Shown: one piece after another, positions 1-13,600 of the stretch
How positions within the stretch are numbered: the first letter of the stretch is position 1
Layout of the letters: every line of letters starts with the position of its first letter
Assembly: GCF_001522545.3 (NCBI RefSeq)
Contig: NC_031770.1
Coordinates: forward strand, 15,354,751 to 15,418,750
Length of the DNA stretch: 64,000 nucleotides
Source of the DNA: Parus major
Taxonomy: Eukaryota > Chordata > Aves > Passeriformes > Paridae
Direction of reading: 5' to 3'
Position numbers and translations under genes: made by a program
The notes under the pieces: model-generated
What the model saw: only the letters and a program-made list of their open reading frames with translations
What the model was told of the DNA's origin: nothing
The model's database searches: none

Positions 1-3000
1 ACCATTCATTACAGAATGAATACTTCATTATTTTGTCATAAATTATTCTATCTTGAGATGCCAATTTCCAAAATTTCCTTGGAATAATAATTCCTATAAA
101 AATGTATCTCGCAGAATATTTTTACTTGTGTTGCAGTAAAGATAGGCACAGTATGTATTGTATCTCAGTCCTACTGAGAAGAAAGGATCTTGGTCTCTTT
201 GGTAAATATTGAGAAGAATTTACTTTTGCACCTCTCTTGGATACAGTGTTAGATGTTGAACAGTGTCGACTCCACTAAGAAATAAAAAACCCCACACTTT
301 AAAACAATGCTTGAATTGAACAGCTCATCTCATTTAGATTAGGACAGTGGGTAAAAAAGCTGCATGTTTGTCTTGTCTGCCACCTTAATAGTTTTTGAAT
401 GACAAGTGCCTGCAAAGTTGTCAAAGGTCAAACAGCTATTTTTTTTTTTTGTGTTCTAATTACAGTAGTCTACCAAAGAACCTTGAGAGATGACTGACCT
501 GCAAAACTGAGACAATGGCTCTGTAGTTATGGAAGTATGGAAATTAAGTTTAGGCAGAAGCAAATGTGGCTGGAGTGGTCACAACAGGGATATTGCTAAA
601 GTGGTTGTTGATAGCCCAGGAATACATATTATTTTTCTGCCTAAGGGGAAAAATAGCTGAAATTATGTGGGTTTTGTTGAAGCAATTGCAGTAGGCTGTT
701 CTACTGAAGAGCAAACATGATGTGTTACACAGCACCCCTGTGCTTCTCTTTGAAAACATACTAATAGCAATTATTTTTTAATTGAAGAAAATACCTTATG
801 AAAAATTCAGAGTATTTAGTAAAATTTGGTTCTTTCAGTCCCATGTTAGCTGGGTTTTCTGATGGTCTCCCTTCTCTCTGTGCCTTTGCAGCTTGGCAGA
901 TCTTCACCCTCCTGCAACAACTCCAGGCCCCTGAAGTGGCTGTAGGAAATCCTTCCCCTTTTTAAAGGGAAGGTGTAAGTTATTTCCCTGTTGTCTGTGA
1001 CCACAAGTTCCTTCTGGTCCTTGTTCATTTTGTCAGTGGCAAATAGAGATGCTAAATTCAGCTCTTTTTTCAACTTTATGTAAGGCATCCATAAAAAATA
1101 TTTTAGGCAAACTGGCACTGCACATATTGCCCAAAGCTTTGTTATTTATGAGCTCTGGGCATTCAGCTTGCCTTCAGAACTGAAGCATTGCTGTCAGTAG
1201 AAATGAATTTGTGTACTAGAAAGAAAGAAATTTCTAATCTCCATGATCTCTTACTGTGTCTTGAAATACAAAAGTAGCTGAAAAGGGCATATTTAGAACA
1301 GGCTTCTGCTGAAGTTTAGAAATATGTCATTTATTCATAAATATAAAATAGGCAAAATGTAATGTTTCCCTTAAAATGTAGGGAAATTGTCCAGTAGCTT
1401 TGGATTTTAGTGGAAGATATTCTTTATGTGCACACTGTTAACACAGATGCTACTGTTTACTAGAAGTATCACAAAATGGCACATTGACTAAGACATGCCC
1501 AAAAATGCAAAGTAGTAATTGCAAAATATTGTTGTAAATATAGTTCTGCAGGCTGCAGAATATTTTAGAATAAAAATTTTCATCTGTACAGAAAATTATT
1601 TGATCTGTTAGAAAGGTAATACTTTAATGAATGCTTTTAGCATAACAAGAGGAAAAAGAAATTATGAACAGGTATTTCTTTATCACTTAAAGACTGCTCT
1701 TACTCCTGTGGCTCTCCAGCCATTTTGCCAAAGGTTTACAACCTTTATGGGAAGCGTATATTACAAGCTGCAAACCCAGTACCTTTGGCCTTAATATCCT
1801 GCAAAGATTCCATTTCCCCAGGATGTTTGTTCCTGGAACCTTTGTTCTCCTACATCCAGCTGGTACAAGTGTCTCTCTTAAGAACTTTTGTTTTGGTGTT
1901 TACATGGGTGGGTGCCCACCCTGAGGAGCTGCATCTACATCTGTGAGACTTCAGTGTCTGTCCTCCTGAGAAAGATTATGGTGTGCTTTTCTGATGTCAG
2001 TGTTTTGAATTATTTGGGAGGGAAGTTATAAGAACTTTCCTTTCTGGTTTGGGAGCTATTTGTTACAGAACTGCCAGTCTGTTGTTCTTGAAAGCAATCA
2101 CCCAGTTAACATCTCTCTCCTAAGCCGAACCGTACTAAGATCTGTCAGATTTCCACCAGACATGGGAATGAGGAGTAGAACATAAAAGAGAAGTTAATGT
2201 TGCAGTGGAATCTGGAGAGAAGCTGTATTGTGGGCAAGTATTTTTCCGTTTTCCAAATGTTAAGCTTCAACCACGTTAATAATATTTCTACAAAAGTATT
2301 ACTCAGCTAATTTAAAGCAAAACTCTAGAACTGTTATATCCCACATGGCATGAAACATTCCTGGGTTTTTTTGTTGTTTTTTTTTTTTCTTGGTGTATTA
2401 ACTTCTTACACAGAAAGGAAATTAATTTTAGAAAGAATGTTATACATAAACCATTTGAGACATTCTCTCTTAAGGAAATAACATCTGTCAAGAAAGATGC
2501 AGCCAATGTTGAGTTATATTAAAAACATTGTAAAGGAAATATTTCACAGTGAAAAGTGTTTAATTAAAACATTTTAACTATTTTTGCTCTGGAAAAAGCT
2601 TAGGAAATTTCTATATAAGCATTCTAAATGCAATCATAATAAAAGCTCAGTTAATTTTTTCAGAAGGAAGTTAGCTTAGATAAGTTGTTCCTTAATGTAT
2701 AATAAAGAAATTTTCTGACTACAATGTAGCTAGTAGGAAAATAAGAAAAAGAAAAGAAAATATTTGGAATCATTACTTTATTGCCTTCAGATTCCGTAAA
2801 CCTGCTCTCACTGATTTATCTTGATGGACAGAATTTATTTCCAAAGGAAAATAGATTACCTTTTAGGGTTTTCATATTAATGTTTTTATTTGAAACTCGG
2901 TTCTTTTATGAGCATTTAATAGCACTAGAAGACATTATTTTGCTTCTGTAGAGGAAGATTGTGAAGTACTCATAAAAAGGTACCTAGATTAGGCATGAGA

Positions 3001-6000
3001 AACATTAGATATGATAGGATTTGCTCTTTCTTTAACTCAGTTGAGCCTGTTGATTTAAGGAATTGTACACTGACTATACAGATTTCTTCTAATGGCTTGA
3101 AAGAAAAACTTTTGCTTTAATTAGCACTTTGCTCTCTCATCCATTAACCTGTTGGTGCTATCAGACCTACCCTGAAATGTAGCAAATACAGAAACAGCTG
3201 CATCTGATCCCTTTCTAGATAATGCTCCAATGTTTTACTGTTGGGGTTTTTTGCTTTAATTTAGGTGAAGAATTTGAAGGGAGTGCTTGGAAGTTATGGG
3301 TTTTGGCCAAGATAAATGTTGAGGTTTTGATTTTTAGGAAGGCTTGCATATTGTACTTGGGAGTGTTGGGTCTTCTTCTAAGATATCCTACCTTGTTATT
3401 GGAGTGTTTTCCTTGTTCTTTGAAAATATTAAAATGACATTTCTTAAGTTACATGATTGCTATTAGAGGTGAGCAGCTGTTATTATCCCAGATTCTCTTC
3501 ACAGTAGGCTCATGGTCTCAGACTTCATTAAAATACCAACAGAAACATACGTGACAAGTGATATATGGGCTAAGTTTTTTAATGGCACCCACATCTCTGT
3601 ACTTGAACTGACAGGATGTGTTTCCATTAACACATTATCTTTTTTTTCCCCCCTTAAAAAACTTGCTGCTTACCATGGCTTGTATTTTAGGAACACCTTA
3701 AAGATTTAAAGAATGTGGTCTGTAGAATCCATTTTACTTGTTGCATGTGCTTGATGTTGTATCCTGAACTGAATAAAGGATTGGAGATGATCATGTGAAG
3801 GCTTCTGTAGTTAAATGCCACTGAAGACCTGGATTTTACTTTTTGCTTAAAAATGCAAGATATGTAACATTATTAACAGTAACTACTTGTGATACTTGTA
3901 TTTGAATAGTAATGTTCCAAATTGGACATTTGTAAAATAAAGAATGCAAAGCTTTCACAGCTGCAACTGAAGCTGATAACAACTGTGAATTGTGCTTGTG
4001 ATGTACTGCACAGTGACAAATATTCTGAAAAAAAAATCAGTCTGGAAGCATTCCAGATTAAGCAGACACAATTCATATGCTGTGTGCTGTAGGCCTTTAG
4101 TTATAAAAATATAAATAGGATCTTTTGTGAAAATAAATTACTGAAATACAACACTTTCAGATAGCAGTATAATAAACTTGAGATTGGGGGAAAAAAGGGG
4201 AAAAAAGAGGGTTTTGTCTTAAAATTTTAATATCTGAACTCTCTACTATGGCAAAAGGGAAAAAGAAATAAAAAGTAGTTTCTTCTGTGTCCTGATGTCA
4301 AGGTCTGTGCATTAGATAAGGTGGGGTTCCTGTTTGAAAAAGCAAACCAGTGAGGGAGCAACAACCTTAAATCTGGTGCTTTATAATTTCTCTGTGTTTC
4401 ATTGTGCAGCTTCAGTATTCCACATGTTTTTTGAGTGTTGCTGAATCCCCTGATCTCTGCTGTGAATATAGCAAACTGTACTTATGCTGAGGATGACTCC
4501 TTGCTAAATGTGATGTTCTCCCTCACTAAATTGCAATGTTGCTATATCCGACCAAAACACTTTTCAGGCTGAAACTAATCATTATGTGTTGAATTTCCAC
4601 AGAATCAACTTAATCTGTGGTCTGAGATGATGATTTCCTGACAGTCTGTTTTATTGTAGGCAAATGATAGATACCCAAGATCAATCCTGGTTCCAAAGAG
4701 AGGTCACTGGATTGAGTTCCTGAATATAGGATTAAGAGCATCAGAAAAAGAAATCTGTCAGTATTCCAAATTATTTCTACAAAGCCATTTACAATAAAAA
4801 TGGTTCTGCAGTTTGACTGAATTCTGCTTTATGCTTCTCACATCTTGCTTTGGTCCAGAGTGAAGAAGTTCCTTGTCTATTTACATATGCATGGTTGAGC
4901 ATGTGGTTATTGTTCCAAGAAGAGGAAAATAGCCTGTTCTAATTTCTCAACTCACAATCTGAAATTTTCATCACAGTAACTTGTGAAAATGGTATTGGCC
5001 ATCCAGGACCACTTCTTCCAGTTTCAGGCTGACAGCTCTGCAGTCAAGGTGAAGGATGTTGATGATGAAGGGTGCCTTTCTTCCAAGGAATTTATACTGG
5101 AGCTCTGTGCTTTGACTTTTATTGTCTAATTGGTGGTAGCTTTCCCTAATGTTTGTTGGTTTTCACAGTGAATTTCAGCCTCCTAAAAATGTACTTGAAG
5201 TTACTTGATATGAATGTACCTTAGTCTTTTATGATATTTAGAATGAGACAAAGCTGACTTGATGAACTGGCAGACATCTTTGTATTTCTAACTTGGAGAG
5301 ATGCATTTTAAATTAGGTGTGAAGCTTGCAGTTTTAGATTCATCATAGTTTATCTTATTTTGTGATCAGTTAAATCTTTTTCAGCTTTTGATGGAGGACA
5401 CAGTGGCCACCTTTATTGGTACATCTGATAACAAATTACAATTAATGCCTTGAATTCTCTACTAGTAGTAAAAAAAAAATCCTCTATGCTTTAAGTAACC
5501 TTTGATAGGAAAAAGTGTTACCATTTCAAAGTATATTTCTGTTATGTGGTCTGCATAATATGAAGTGACTAAATTATGCTATCAAAATGTGTAACAGCTT
5601 TACAGAAATTGTGGGTTGTAGATGTTACGTTTTAGGGTATCTTGCAGCTGACTTGAGGTGGTTCTTAGTGTATAGAAAATCCTACTTTCAGCCTTAAAGA
5701 GTCTGTTATGATATCTGTAAATGCAGTTTCCCATTTATATGCTTGATATTGCTATCTGACTATGGAAGCTAGAGATAGAAAGTTATAAAGAGAAATTATT
5801 TGACTAGATAAATTGTTATGGGAGAGTTCATATTGAGTCCCATTAGCCAATGTTGTGTTGAACTGCAGCCAGACATTTTGAAATACTTTAAATCCCTAAT
5901 GTTCCTGAACGACTGGATGAGAATCCATTTCTAATATTCCTTCTAAAAAGGATTATTATTTATTTTCGTTGTAGTTTGGTCTAAGAATTTCAGTGAAGTA

Positions 6001-6879
6001 TCAGGAAATTGTTATATTTTTCCTTACTGATTAATGCAGTCAAATCTGATTTGAAGCTTGGAATCTGTTACCAGTAAAAAAGACTTATAAATATGCTGTT
6101 AGAGGTTTTAGATCACTTTCAATTTTTTATTTTCTATAATATACCTAAAATCCCATTTCTTGCTTGCTCTGTTACCATTAATCTCTTTCTTCTTTGCTGC
6201 AGGATTAGTTATTAAAAATTCTGACATCCTAAGAAATGCTAATCACATAACTTCTCATTTTCTTTGTCTGTTATATCCCTTTTTCATACTGCAGATTACT
6301 ATAAATTGCTTTGGAAGCACTATGAAAGAATAATGACTTAATACAAATAAGTGTAAAGGAACTTGCAGTTGTTGCTCGTGTCTTCTAGTCTGCCTAGGTA
6401 TTTGGTCCTCTTACCAAAATGTGGATGAAGAAAAGTTGGAAGATCAGTGAACTTTTTTGAAAAAATATATTTATGGTTTCCTAATGTAATTTGAACTATT
6501 TTGATAGGTTATGCTGTGACACAGGGCTGCTAGGTTTTTTTCTCTCAGCCTTGCAATATTTCACAACAACATTATCAGTTTTATTATTTGTTTCATGAAG
6601 CTTAAACTGTTTGAAATGAAGCTGAGGACTGGTGAAATTTTAAGTGACTTTATATAGTCTCCTTGATTTTGCAGCTCACAGGGAGATGTTTTCAGACAGA
6701 ATTAAGTTTCCTGAAAGTTGGCTTTAATTGTTCTGCTCTGACTTAGGACCGGGACTAAAGCTGTTATTTTAGTGGCTAAAGAGGAAACCCCCTCTTTACC
6801 TTCTTGTAAAACCCTGTGCAGCAGCTTAGGTGAAACTTTGAACCCTTCAGGCTTAACTTCCCAGCTAATCAGGATACTC
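1..6879. other. Non-coding stretch upstream of LCLAT1
   Basis: This AT-rich stretch has no recognisable exon, RNA gene or dated repeat. The open frames in it are short (at most 90 codons), do not resemble any family I know and lack splice-site context. Short homopurine or homopolymer patches occur, for example near 2740-2760 and 4188-4211. It could be upstream intergenic DNA or a 5' UTR intron of LCLAT1; the sequence alone does not decide which. Confidence 0.6.
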
Positions 6880-7348
6880 TAGATTCTTCCAGAATTTTTT
6901 AGGATTGAGTCCCTGCACAAACACATACTGGATGTACTGGAGAGAGTTAAGTGAAGGGCCACGAGGACAGTGAGGGCACTGGAGCATCTTTGACATGTGA
7001 GGAGAGAGTGGGAGCTGGGACTGTTCAGCCTGGAGGAGAAAAGGTTTGGGGAGGGACATGTTCTCAGTGTGTGCAAGTACCTGAAGGGAGGCTGCAGAGA
7101 GGGTGGAACAAGGGTCTTCTCAGTGGTGCCCAGTGACAGGATCAGAGGCAATGGACACAAACTGAGAGACGTAAAAAAACACCTTTTTTTACTGGGAGGG
7201 TCAGTGAGCACAAGCGCAGGTTGCCCCAGGTGGCTGTGGAGTCTCCTCCAGATATTCATAAGCTCAGTGGCTGCAGTTGGTCCTGCTTGAGCAGGATAGG
7301 ACCAGAAGACCTCAGGGGTCCCTTCCAACCTCAGCCATTCTGTGTGGA
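6880..7348 (+). mobile_element. CR1 LINE fragment, 3' end, plus strand
   Basis: The fragment reads like the 3' part of an avian chicken-repeat-1 (CR1) non-LTR retrotransposon. It has the internal phrase for a group summary ('ctgttcagcctggaggagaa' near 7021), the 'tgcccaggtggctgtggagtctcc' type of text around 7220-7250, and the diagnostic end 'ggtcccttccaacctcagcc' at 7317-7336. Such copies are usually 5'-truncated, and this one has only about 470 bp of a roughly 4.5 kb parent, so it is dead. Open frames on both strands inside it (including 149 codons on the minus strand) are remnants or shadows, not host genes. The family call rests on recalled consensus text. Confidence 0.9.
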
Positions 7349-7624
7349 TCTGTTGTCTTCATTGGTTTGAGATGACTCACGGATGATTCTCTTTAAAAGA
7401 AAGAGATGGCTTATTAATTCTTGTAAAATTCTCAAAAGAAATAACTACTTAGCTCTAAGTAAACTGCAGAATAAGGGGTGTTATTTGGGGAACAAATTTC
7501 CTTTCCACTTTTAAGACTTGGGAATTGTGTGAATTGAAAACGGAAGCTGTAGTATTAGCTGCTGTTAGAACAACTTAAGTGTATGTTGTAACTAAGCCAC
7601 CCTAGGAAAATAATGCTCTTTCCT

Positions 7625-7638
7625 GGGGGGTGGGGGGG
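7625..7638 (+). repeat. G-rich run, weak G-quadruplex potential
   Basis: A run of six G, one T and seven G, followed by CA and GG, stands out in an AT-rich setting. Two long G blocks could in principle supply four short G-tracts, but loop lengths would be minimal. No gene or promoter feature is next to it. It is reported as composition only. Confidence 0.6.
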
Positions 7639-10600
7639 CAGGACAAAAGCACTTGCTATGTAGCTTTGCTATAGGCTGTTTCTCCTCTTGTGTTGATGGT
7701 CTTGCCTTGAAAGAAAGGAAAGAAACACTTTAAAACACAGGAAAATGTTGTTGTTGAGCCACAAAAAAAATAAGTTTCAAGAGTGGTTTTGGTACTTTTC
7801 ACAATCTCTCTCATTCTTGATTCTTGTTTTCATTTTGATAGTGACAGTTTAAAGAACACTGTTTGAAAACCATGGTTTTCCTTAAGGTGATGGAAATCTG
7901 CTCATCATTTTTGTAATGTTTCCATTTTGAAAATGCTGGTTTATTTTCACAGTTCTAATTTCAGTGACTTCAAAACGTGCCTGTACATTTTGATTTGCCT
8001 TCTTAACACATGCTTTGTTGTTAAATGAAACATTTTTATTGGCACAAAGATATTTGCCCCACCTATTTTCATTTGCTAGTGGTGGGAATGGTAACATTAA
8101 AGGCTGTTTAAAATATATGAAGGGAGTTCTGGGGTCATTCCCCACCTGTTGTTTGTGTTGGTTTATGCAAGAGTAGTCTAAAGTAATTATGTTGGTGTAG
8201 CTCTGTCATTTAAGTAGTGCTTTTGGAGACTCACAATTTGCACATCAACAGGTTTGGCTTCTTCAAGCAAAACTTGGGACTTTTGTATTAGTGAACAGTG
8301 AATACTGGCAAGAAAGGTCACAGCTTTAAAGTAGCCTAGAGTACATTGTACTATGTTATGGAACAAAAGACAGTAAATACAGAAAGTCTTTGATTAACTT
8401 CTCCTTTTCAAAGTGTCTTGACCTTTATTGAGTTCCCTTAGCTGACATTTTTAAAAGACTTTTAGTATTCCTTTCATTATAAAGGGTTTATTTGTGTATT
8501 TGCTCCCACATATTTCATTGTCATCTTCTCTGCCATTTGATTTTCTTTAGTTATAATGGTATCTACATTTCATATCAGCATGGTTTCTGTAGTAGTGGAG
8601 TGATGTAGTCCTTTTTTGTACAAAATTCTAGAAATTAATTTCTGTGACTAGATAGTGTCTTGGTAGACAAAAGAAATATAAAGCAAAATTCAGTGAAAAA
8701 CAAAAAAATTACCAAAGCTGAAAATACCTAGGAAAGCATTTGAAAGACAGCATAATATATTCATGTTAGGAGTAAATCACATAGGATTCACATCACACAT
8801 CTTCCTATTTTTAGTTTTAAAATTATTAGTTGCCATTTCTATTTAAAGATAATGACATATTTAGTCAGACTTAATGCAAGTGAATCATAGTATTGCATTA
8901 TTATTGTATTAAACAGTGATTGTTGGTTGTGTTTCTTATACTCCTTATATTTTAGAGGGCAAAAATAACTTCTCAGTGATCTGGAAGTTGCTCAGACATT
9001 TCAGTCTGGGGTGGTGATGAATAGATTATACTCTAAATAAGGCAGGCTACAGGAATTCATATTTTTGGTTTTTTAGACTAGCTTTCTCTAGCTGGCACCT
9101 TTCCTTCTCTTTTACCCCCTGTGGTTTTAGCCATGTAGGCTGGATAAGTTTGCAGATGCTGGTTTTACAAGGAGTCACTGTAGACTTGGTTTTTTACATG
9201 ACTGTGCTGGTTCTGCTGAGCTGGTGGCTCTCGGCTGTTTTAATGGGGGTACCAGTGGTTCCTTTTAGTATGGTTGTGTCCTTCCTTTGCCCAGTTCCTC
9301 TCATGGGGTTGCTGCAGGAAAATGAGAACTTTCTCCAACAGTTAAAGGCTGATTAAATATTAGTAGTTGGCACCTTGGCCAGCCCAGCCAGACCTCCCTG
9401 GCATGGCAAGGCAGCTTCTCAAGAGCATTACTTGCTCTGTAATAACTCAGCAAATCCCAGATGTAAGATTTATTCTTGTCCTTACTACTTTCTTCCTCTT
9501 TAATACTGTGCTCCCTGGAGCTTTGAAGCTGTTTTACACACTCTGAGCCACCATTCACAGCTAACAATGCCTCCTAGTAAGATACTCTATAAAATGGGAA
9601 CTTTTCCCTAGAACAAGGTACTGTGTTTAGACTTCATTCTAAAGCCACAGGATTTTAAGTGTGGGGCTTCTGACTGGTTACCTGCTACTGGTAGCTGAGT
9701 GAACCCAAGGGTGTGATTTGTACCTTTGTTGGTCGAGTGAGCAGGTTATCTGGCTGCAGTCAGTCCTCTTCCTTCATGAATTTGGGTACTCAGCAAGAGT
9801 GAAGAAGGCTTAAAGATTGCTTATAGAACAAAAGGATTAGGTCTTTTTATATAGAAGACAAGATCAGTCTGCTAATGAGTGAGTAATAGTGAGAAGAATG
9901 CAAGCCTGAGTATTTTATGGCATAAGATAAATGTTAGCAGAGGCTAAGAATAAACTCACCATCTCTGTCTCTTGAAGGCTTTCTTCCTGCACCTTCTTAT
10001 CGAGGTGTCTGACAAGACACTGTCAGACAGGACAACTGGTTGCACTACTGCTGATTGTTTGGCAATTTCTGTGTTTTCTCCACTGGTCATTTCTTTGAAC
10101 ATCATACAAGATAACAAAGTTTCCTAGGTCAAGACACTGGAAATATTAATTCTCCATAAATGTTGTTCTGTTCAACACAAATCAGATCTGAGTTTACAGA
10201 ATACTTTCTTTCTTCAGCCTCGGCAAATTTCCAGTTTTCTGAGGGCAAGCAGCCCAACAAACACTCCTTCAGACAATTCCTCATCTTTCTCCTTTTTCCA
10301 GAATGAAAATCAAAAAATATTGGTAATGGGGGCCAAAATAACAAAAGAAAAGTGGGTGTTGCCACTTCTTGCCAAGTTTTTTGTAAATGTTTCTTTCCTT
10401 CCCTATCCCAGCATAATAGTAAAACTTCCAAAAAAATCCACAAAATAAACCAGACTCCTTTTCAACCTCTGCTCTAATTCATAATAGGTACAATGAGGAA
10501 AATGCTAGAGAACAAATACTGTAAAGGGTATGTGATTTATCTGACTGTTAAGGTTTTATTCCTCATCAGTTAAGGTTGCAGAAAACTCTAGGGCAACTGG

Positions 10601-13600
10601 TTGGTCTTTGATGATGCTCAAGTGTTATTCTTGTTTCTAGGATATCAATTGTGTTGGTGCCAGTTGCTTTAATTTTCTTGGTTGCAAGGAATCTTAACTG
10701 GGGCATGAGTGGATAGATCTGTAGTTTAGGGCAGGCAGGAGTGAAATACTGTTACAAAGAAGTGGAAAATGAGGAGGTACAAGCTCCAGAGAGTGATTCT
10801 TGCCTAGGGGTTCTCTCCTGCTTGCTTATTCCTCCTCCAGTGTTAGTGAAATGATTAGAAATAGTAGGGAAGGGGAGGGGGCATGGTAGGCAGTGTGATC
10901 CAGGAATTAGTGTTAAGCAGACCAGAGGTGGGATTAGAAGCCAAGGCTGTGCTGGCAGAATGAGTTAATACAAGTGAGGGGGCAAAGAGCACTGCTGGAT
11001 CAGAACCTAAGACCAAAGGGCGGCAAGAGGGACGGGAAGCAGGTTCTTAGAGAAATAATCAAGATGTTATCTGTGGCTACAGAGCAAACCCTGTGTGGAT
11101 TTCTTCTGTACCAGGAGTGTGTGGTAACCTCCACTGATGGAGTTCACAAGGTCATCTCCTTGGCTCATATTATGCTGGTGGCTGACTGCAGCTTTTGTCT
11201 TGAGTCACATGTGTGGCTTTTTCTACAGGTTGTTCTTAATTTAAATTCTTGTAGCTATAATTAATTCATTATTATGAGAGTTTTTATGAGATTTCCCTCC
11301 CCACCCTGAGGTGTTTTTTATCAACAAACCATTGAACTGAAACATGTTCATACGTGTGATTAGAAGGAGTAATTATTTCATCAGTGGCTTTACTAGAAGA
11401 AATTTTGTTTGAATTTATACATTCAAACTGTTGAGATTGTTGCCTTTTGATGTGTCAGACCTGCACAATTGATCTATATAATGAAACGTGTGTGTGTGAA
11501 CTGTGCCATGAGACATTCAAACAGCTAATAATTAATTCCTTGAAACTGTCTCCATGTATGTGAGTCATGGTGGGACTTGTGACTTCCCTAAAATGTTCGG
11601 TATTTTTTCAGGATCCTCATTGTGACCATTTCCCAGGGGCTAAGTATCTATAAAGTATTTCCAGGTCAATGATTGTCAAAGTAGAATTCCAAATCAAAGG
11701 AAACAACCATACAAATTGAGACATAGTCTGGAATCTAAGTACCATGTCTGTGTAGGGAAAGAGCTTCTCAATTCCTGTGTTTTTGCTTCTATTTTGATTG
11801 CTAATATAGTTTCTTTTTTATTTATTTTGGAAAGTGCTAAAGCTAGAAAATTTGATTCACTGTGTCCAGGCAATGTCTCATTGGAAGACTCGTGGAAAAC
11901 CACACTTGTTCAAGACAAACATGATGTCATTTCAGTAGCAGAATCCCTTTGTGAGTCTCCTGGAAACAAATGCTTTGCATGAGGACTCAATTTTTCTTGT
12001 TCTGAATTAATTCAAACAAATTACTCTGCAGACTAGAGTAAACTTTTTTTTAAAAAGTCTTTTCTTGGGCCATGTTCAGAGTCAAGACTGACTGTGAGTG
12101 ATGTTCAGGAACTGCAGAGGTTGTAAGCTTGTGAACAGGTAAATGTATCAAGCAGAACATTGTGCTTCAGTCTTCTGAGCAGCTGGGAAGATCGGTGTTC
12201 TTTACAGCTTCCAGCAGGTGTTTCCATCTGCTCTCCAGACTATTGTGCTCTCCATAAGAAAAGTATGTTGGCCTAGAACAGCAAAGCAGCTTGCTTTTCT
12301 TTCTTTAAGTAGGTGATGACTTAAGATATTTACAGAGGAAAGAAGATAATTTGCTTAAGTAAAGCCAATTTATAATAGGGATGTTGGGAACCCATCTTTA
12401 TCTCTCGGAATCTTTTTTCCCCTTCTACATCTGAACATTCATTCCCAGGTTTCTGGTTTCTCTAGTGCAGGAGCAAAAGAGAAGGTTGCCTCTGAGTGTC
12501 AGGGAGGGACTTAAGATATAAATCCAAATGACCTTATTGGGACTTTGACACATTTGCTTTCTAGCTGATTGAGAACATAGCCATGAGAAGAACGTGCTTG
12601 GGAATTTTCCACCTGCCCATTTGACGCAGAAGAAGAAAGAAATCATTCATTTCCTGACAGCATGTCTGAAAACTGGAGATGGAATAGTTATTTAATGTGT
12701 TTGGGTTTTGGCAATCTGATTCATAGTTTTTAAATGCTTGTAGTTGCCAGTTCTTGATGCAGTGCATTTTTTTATTCCATGAATAAAAAGATGCAGCAGA
12801 CAAATCTTCAGAGTGTCAGAGTACACTGTGGCCTATTCTCTGTTTTGTTCTTCCTCTAATAGCAGGATAAATAAAAGCATTTTGAGGCCTGTCCTCTTCC
12901 ATCAAGTTTCTGGGAAAGGAAAAAGAAAGGGTGGGGGAGAGAGGGGGAGGACAACAGCATGGAAAACTTTATGAAATTGCTTATGGTTTCCTTTTCATGT
13001 GAAATTTCCCTGAAATTTTCCCCATGACTCATTTCCTTTTTATTCCTTTTTAAGTCTGTAGTTTGGGCTTTTTAATTTTTTTTTTTTTCTTTTCAAAGAC
13101 AAGTTGGTAGCTTTTTCCGGCCCAGTGTGATGTTGATTTTGCAAAGGTATATATTTTGCATATGGACATGGCAGTCCATTCTCCATATGGGCAGTTGTCC
13201 TCTTGTCTCTAATTTCTCTGCACAGCAAAGACAGAAAGCAAGGAATACACAGGAAGTGAGGAATACATTTCCACAGAAAATGGATATTAATCATGTGTAT
13301 TGTGTGAGGGAAGAGGTGGTGGGAGGTAGGTTTTATTTTAGCAGATGTGGATTGATGCTTGCAAAGGTGCTGTGCTGAAAGGTCAGTGAGAGACTTTGTA
13401 ATGGTTTCGTAGCTTTTGGCTTGCAGTTTTCCATTCATGCTGATGTATACTCCCTGCTGGATGTAGAATATTCTAGCACTCATTCCCTGAAATGTGGCCC
13501 ACCATCTTCTAAGTAATAAAGGCAGCTCTTTTCTGGATTGAAAACTTTTATAATTAATTCCTTTTCCTTGCCCAATGTGGGAGATGCAGAACTTGACAGA

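Noticed and set aside
6879..7328. 149-codon minus-strand frame and two plus-strand frames near 7 kb
   Set aside because: They lie within the CR1 fragment and reflect repeat sequence, not a host gene.
9140..9570. Hydrophobic 68-codon frame and a GC-richer block, considered as an LTR or a small membrane protein
   Set aside because: No LTR ends, TATA box or family text was recognised, and the hydrophobicity follows from T/G-rich codons.
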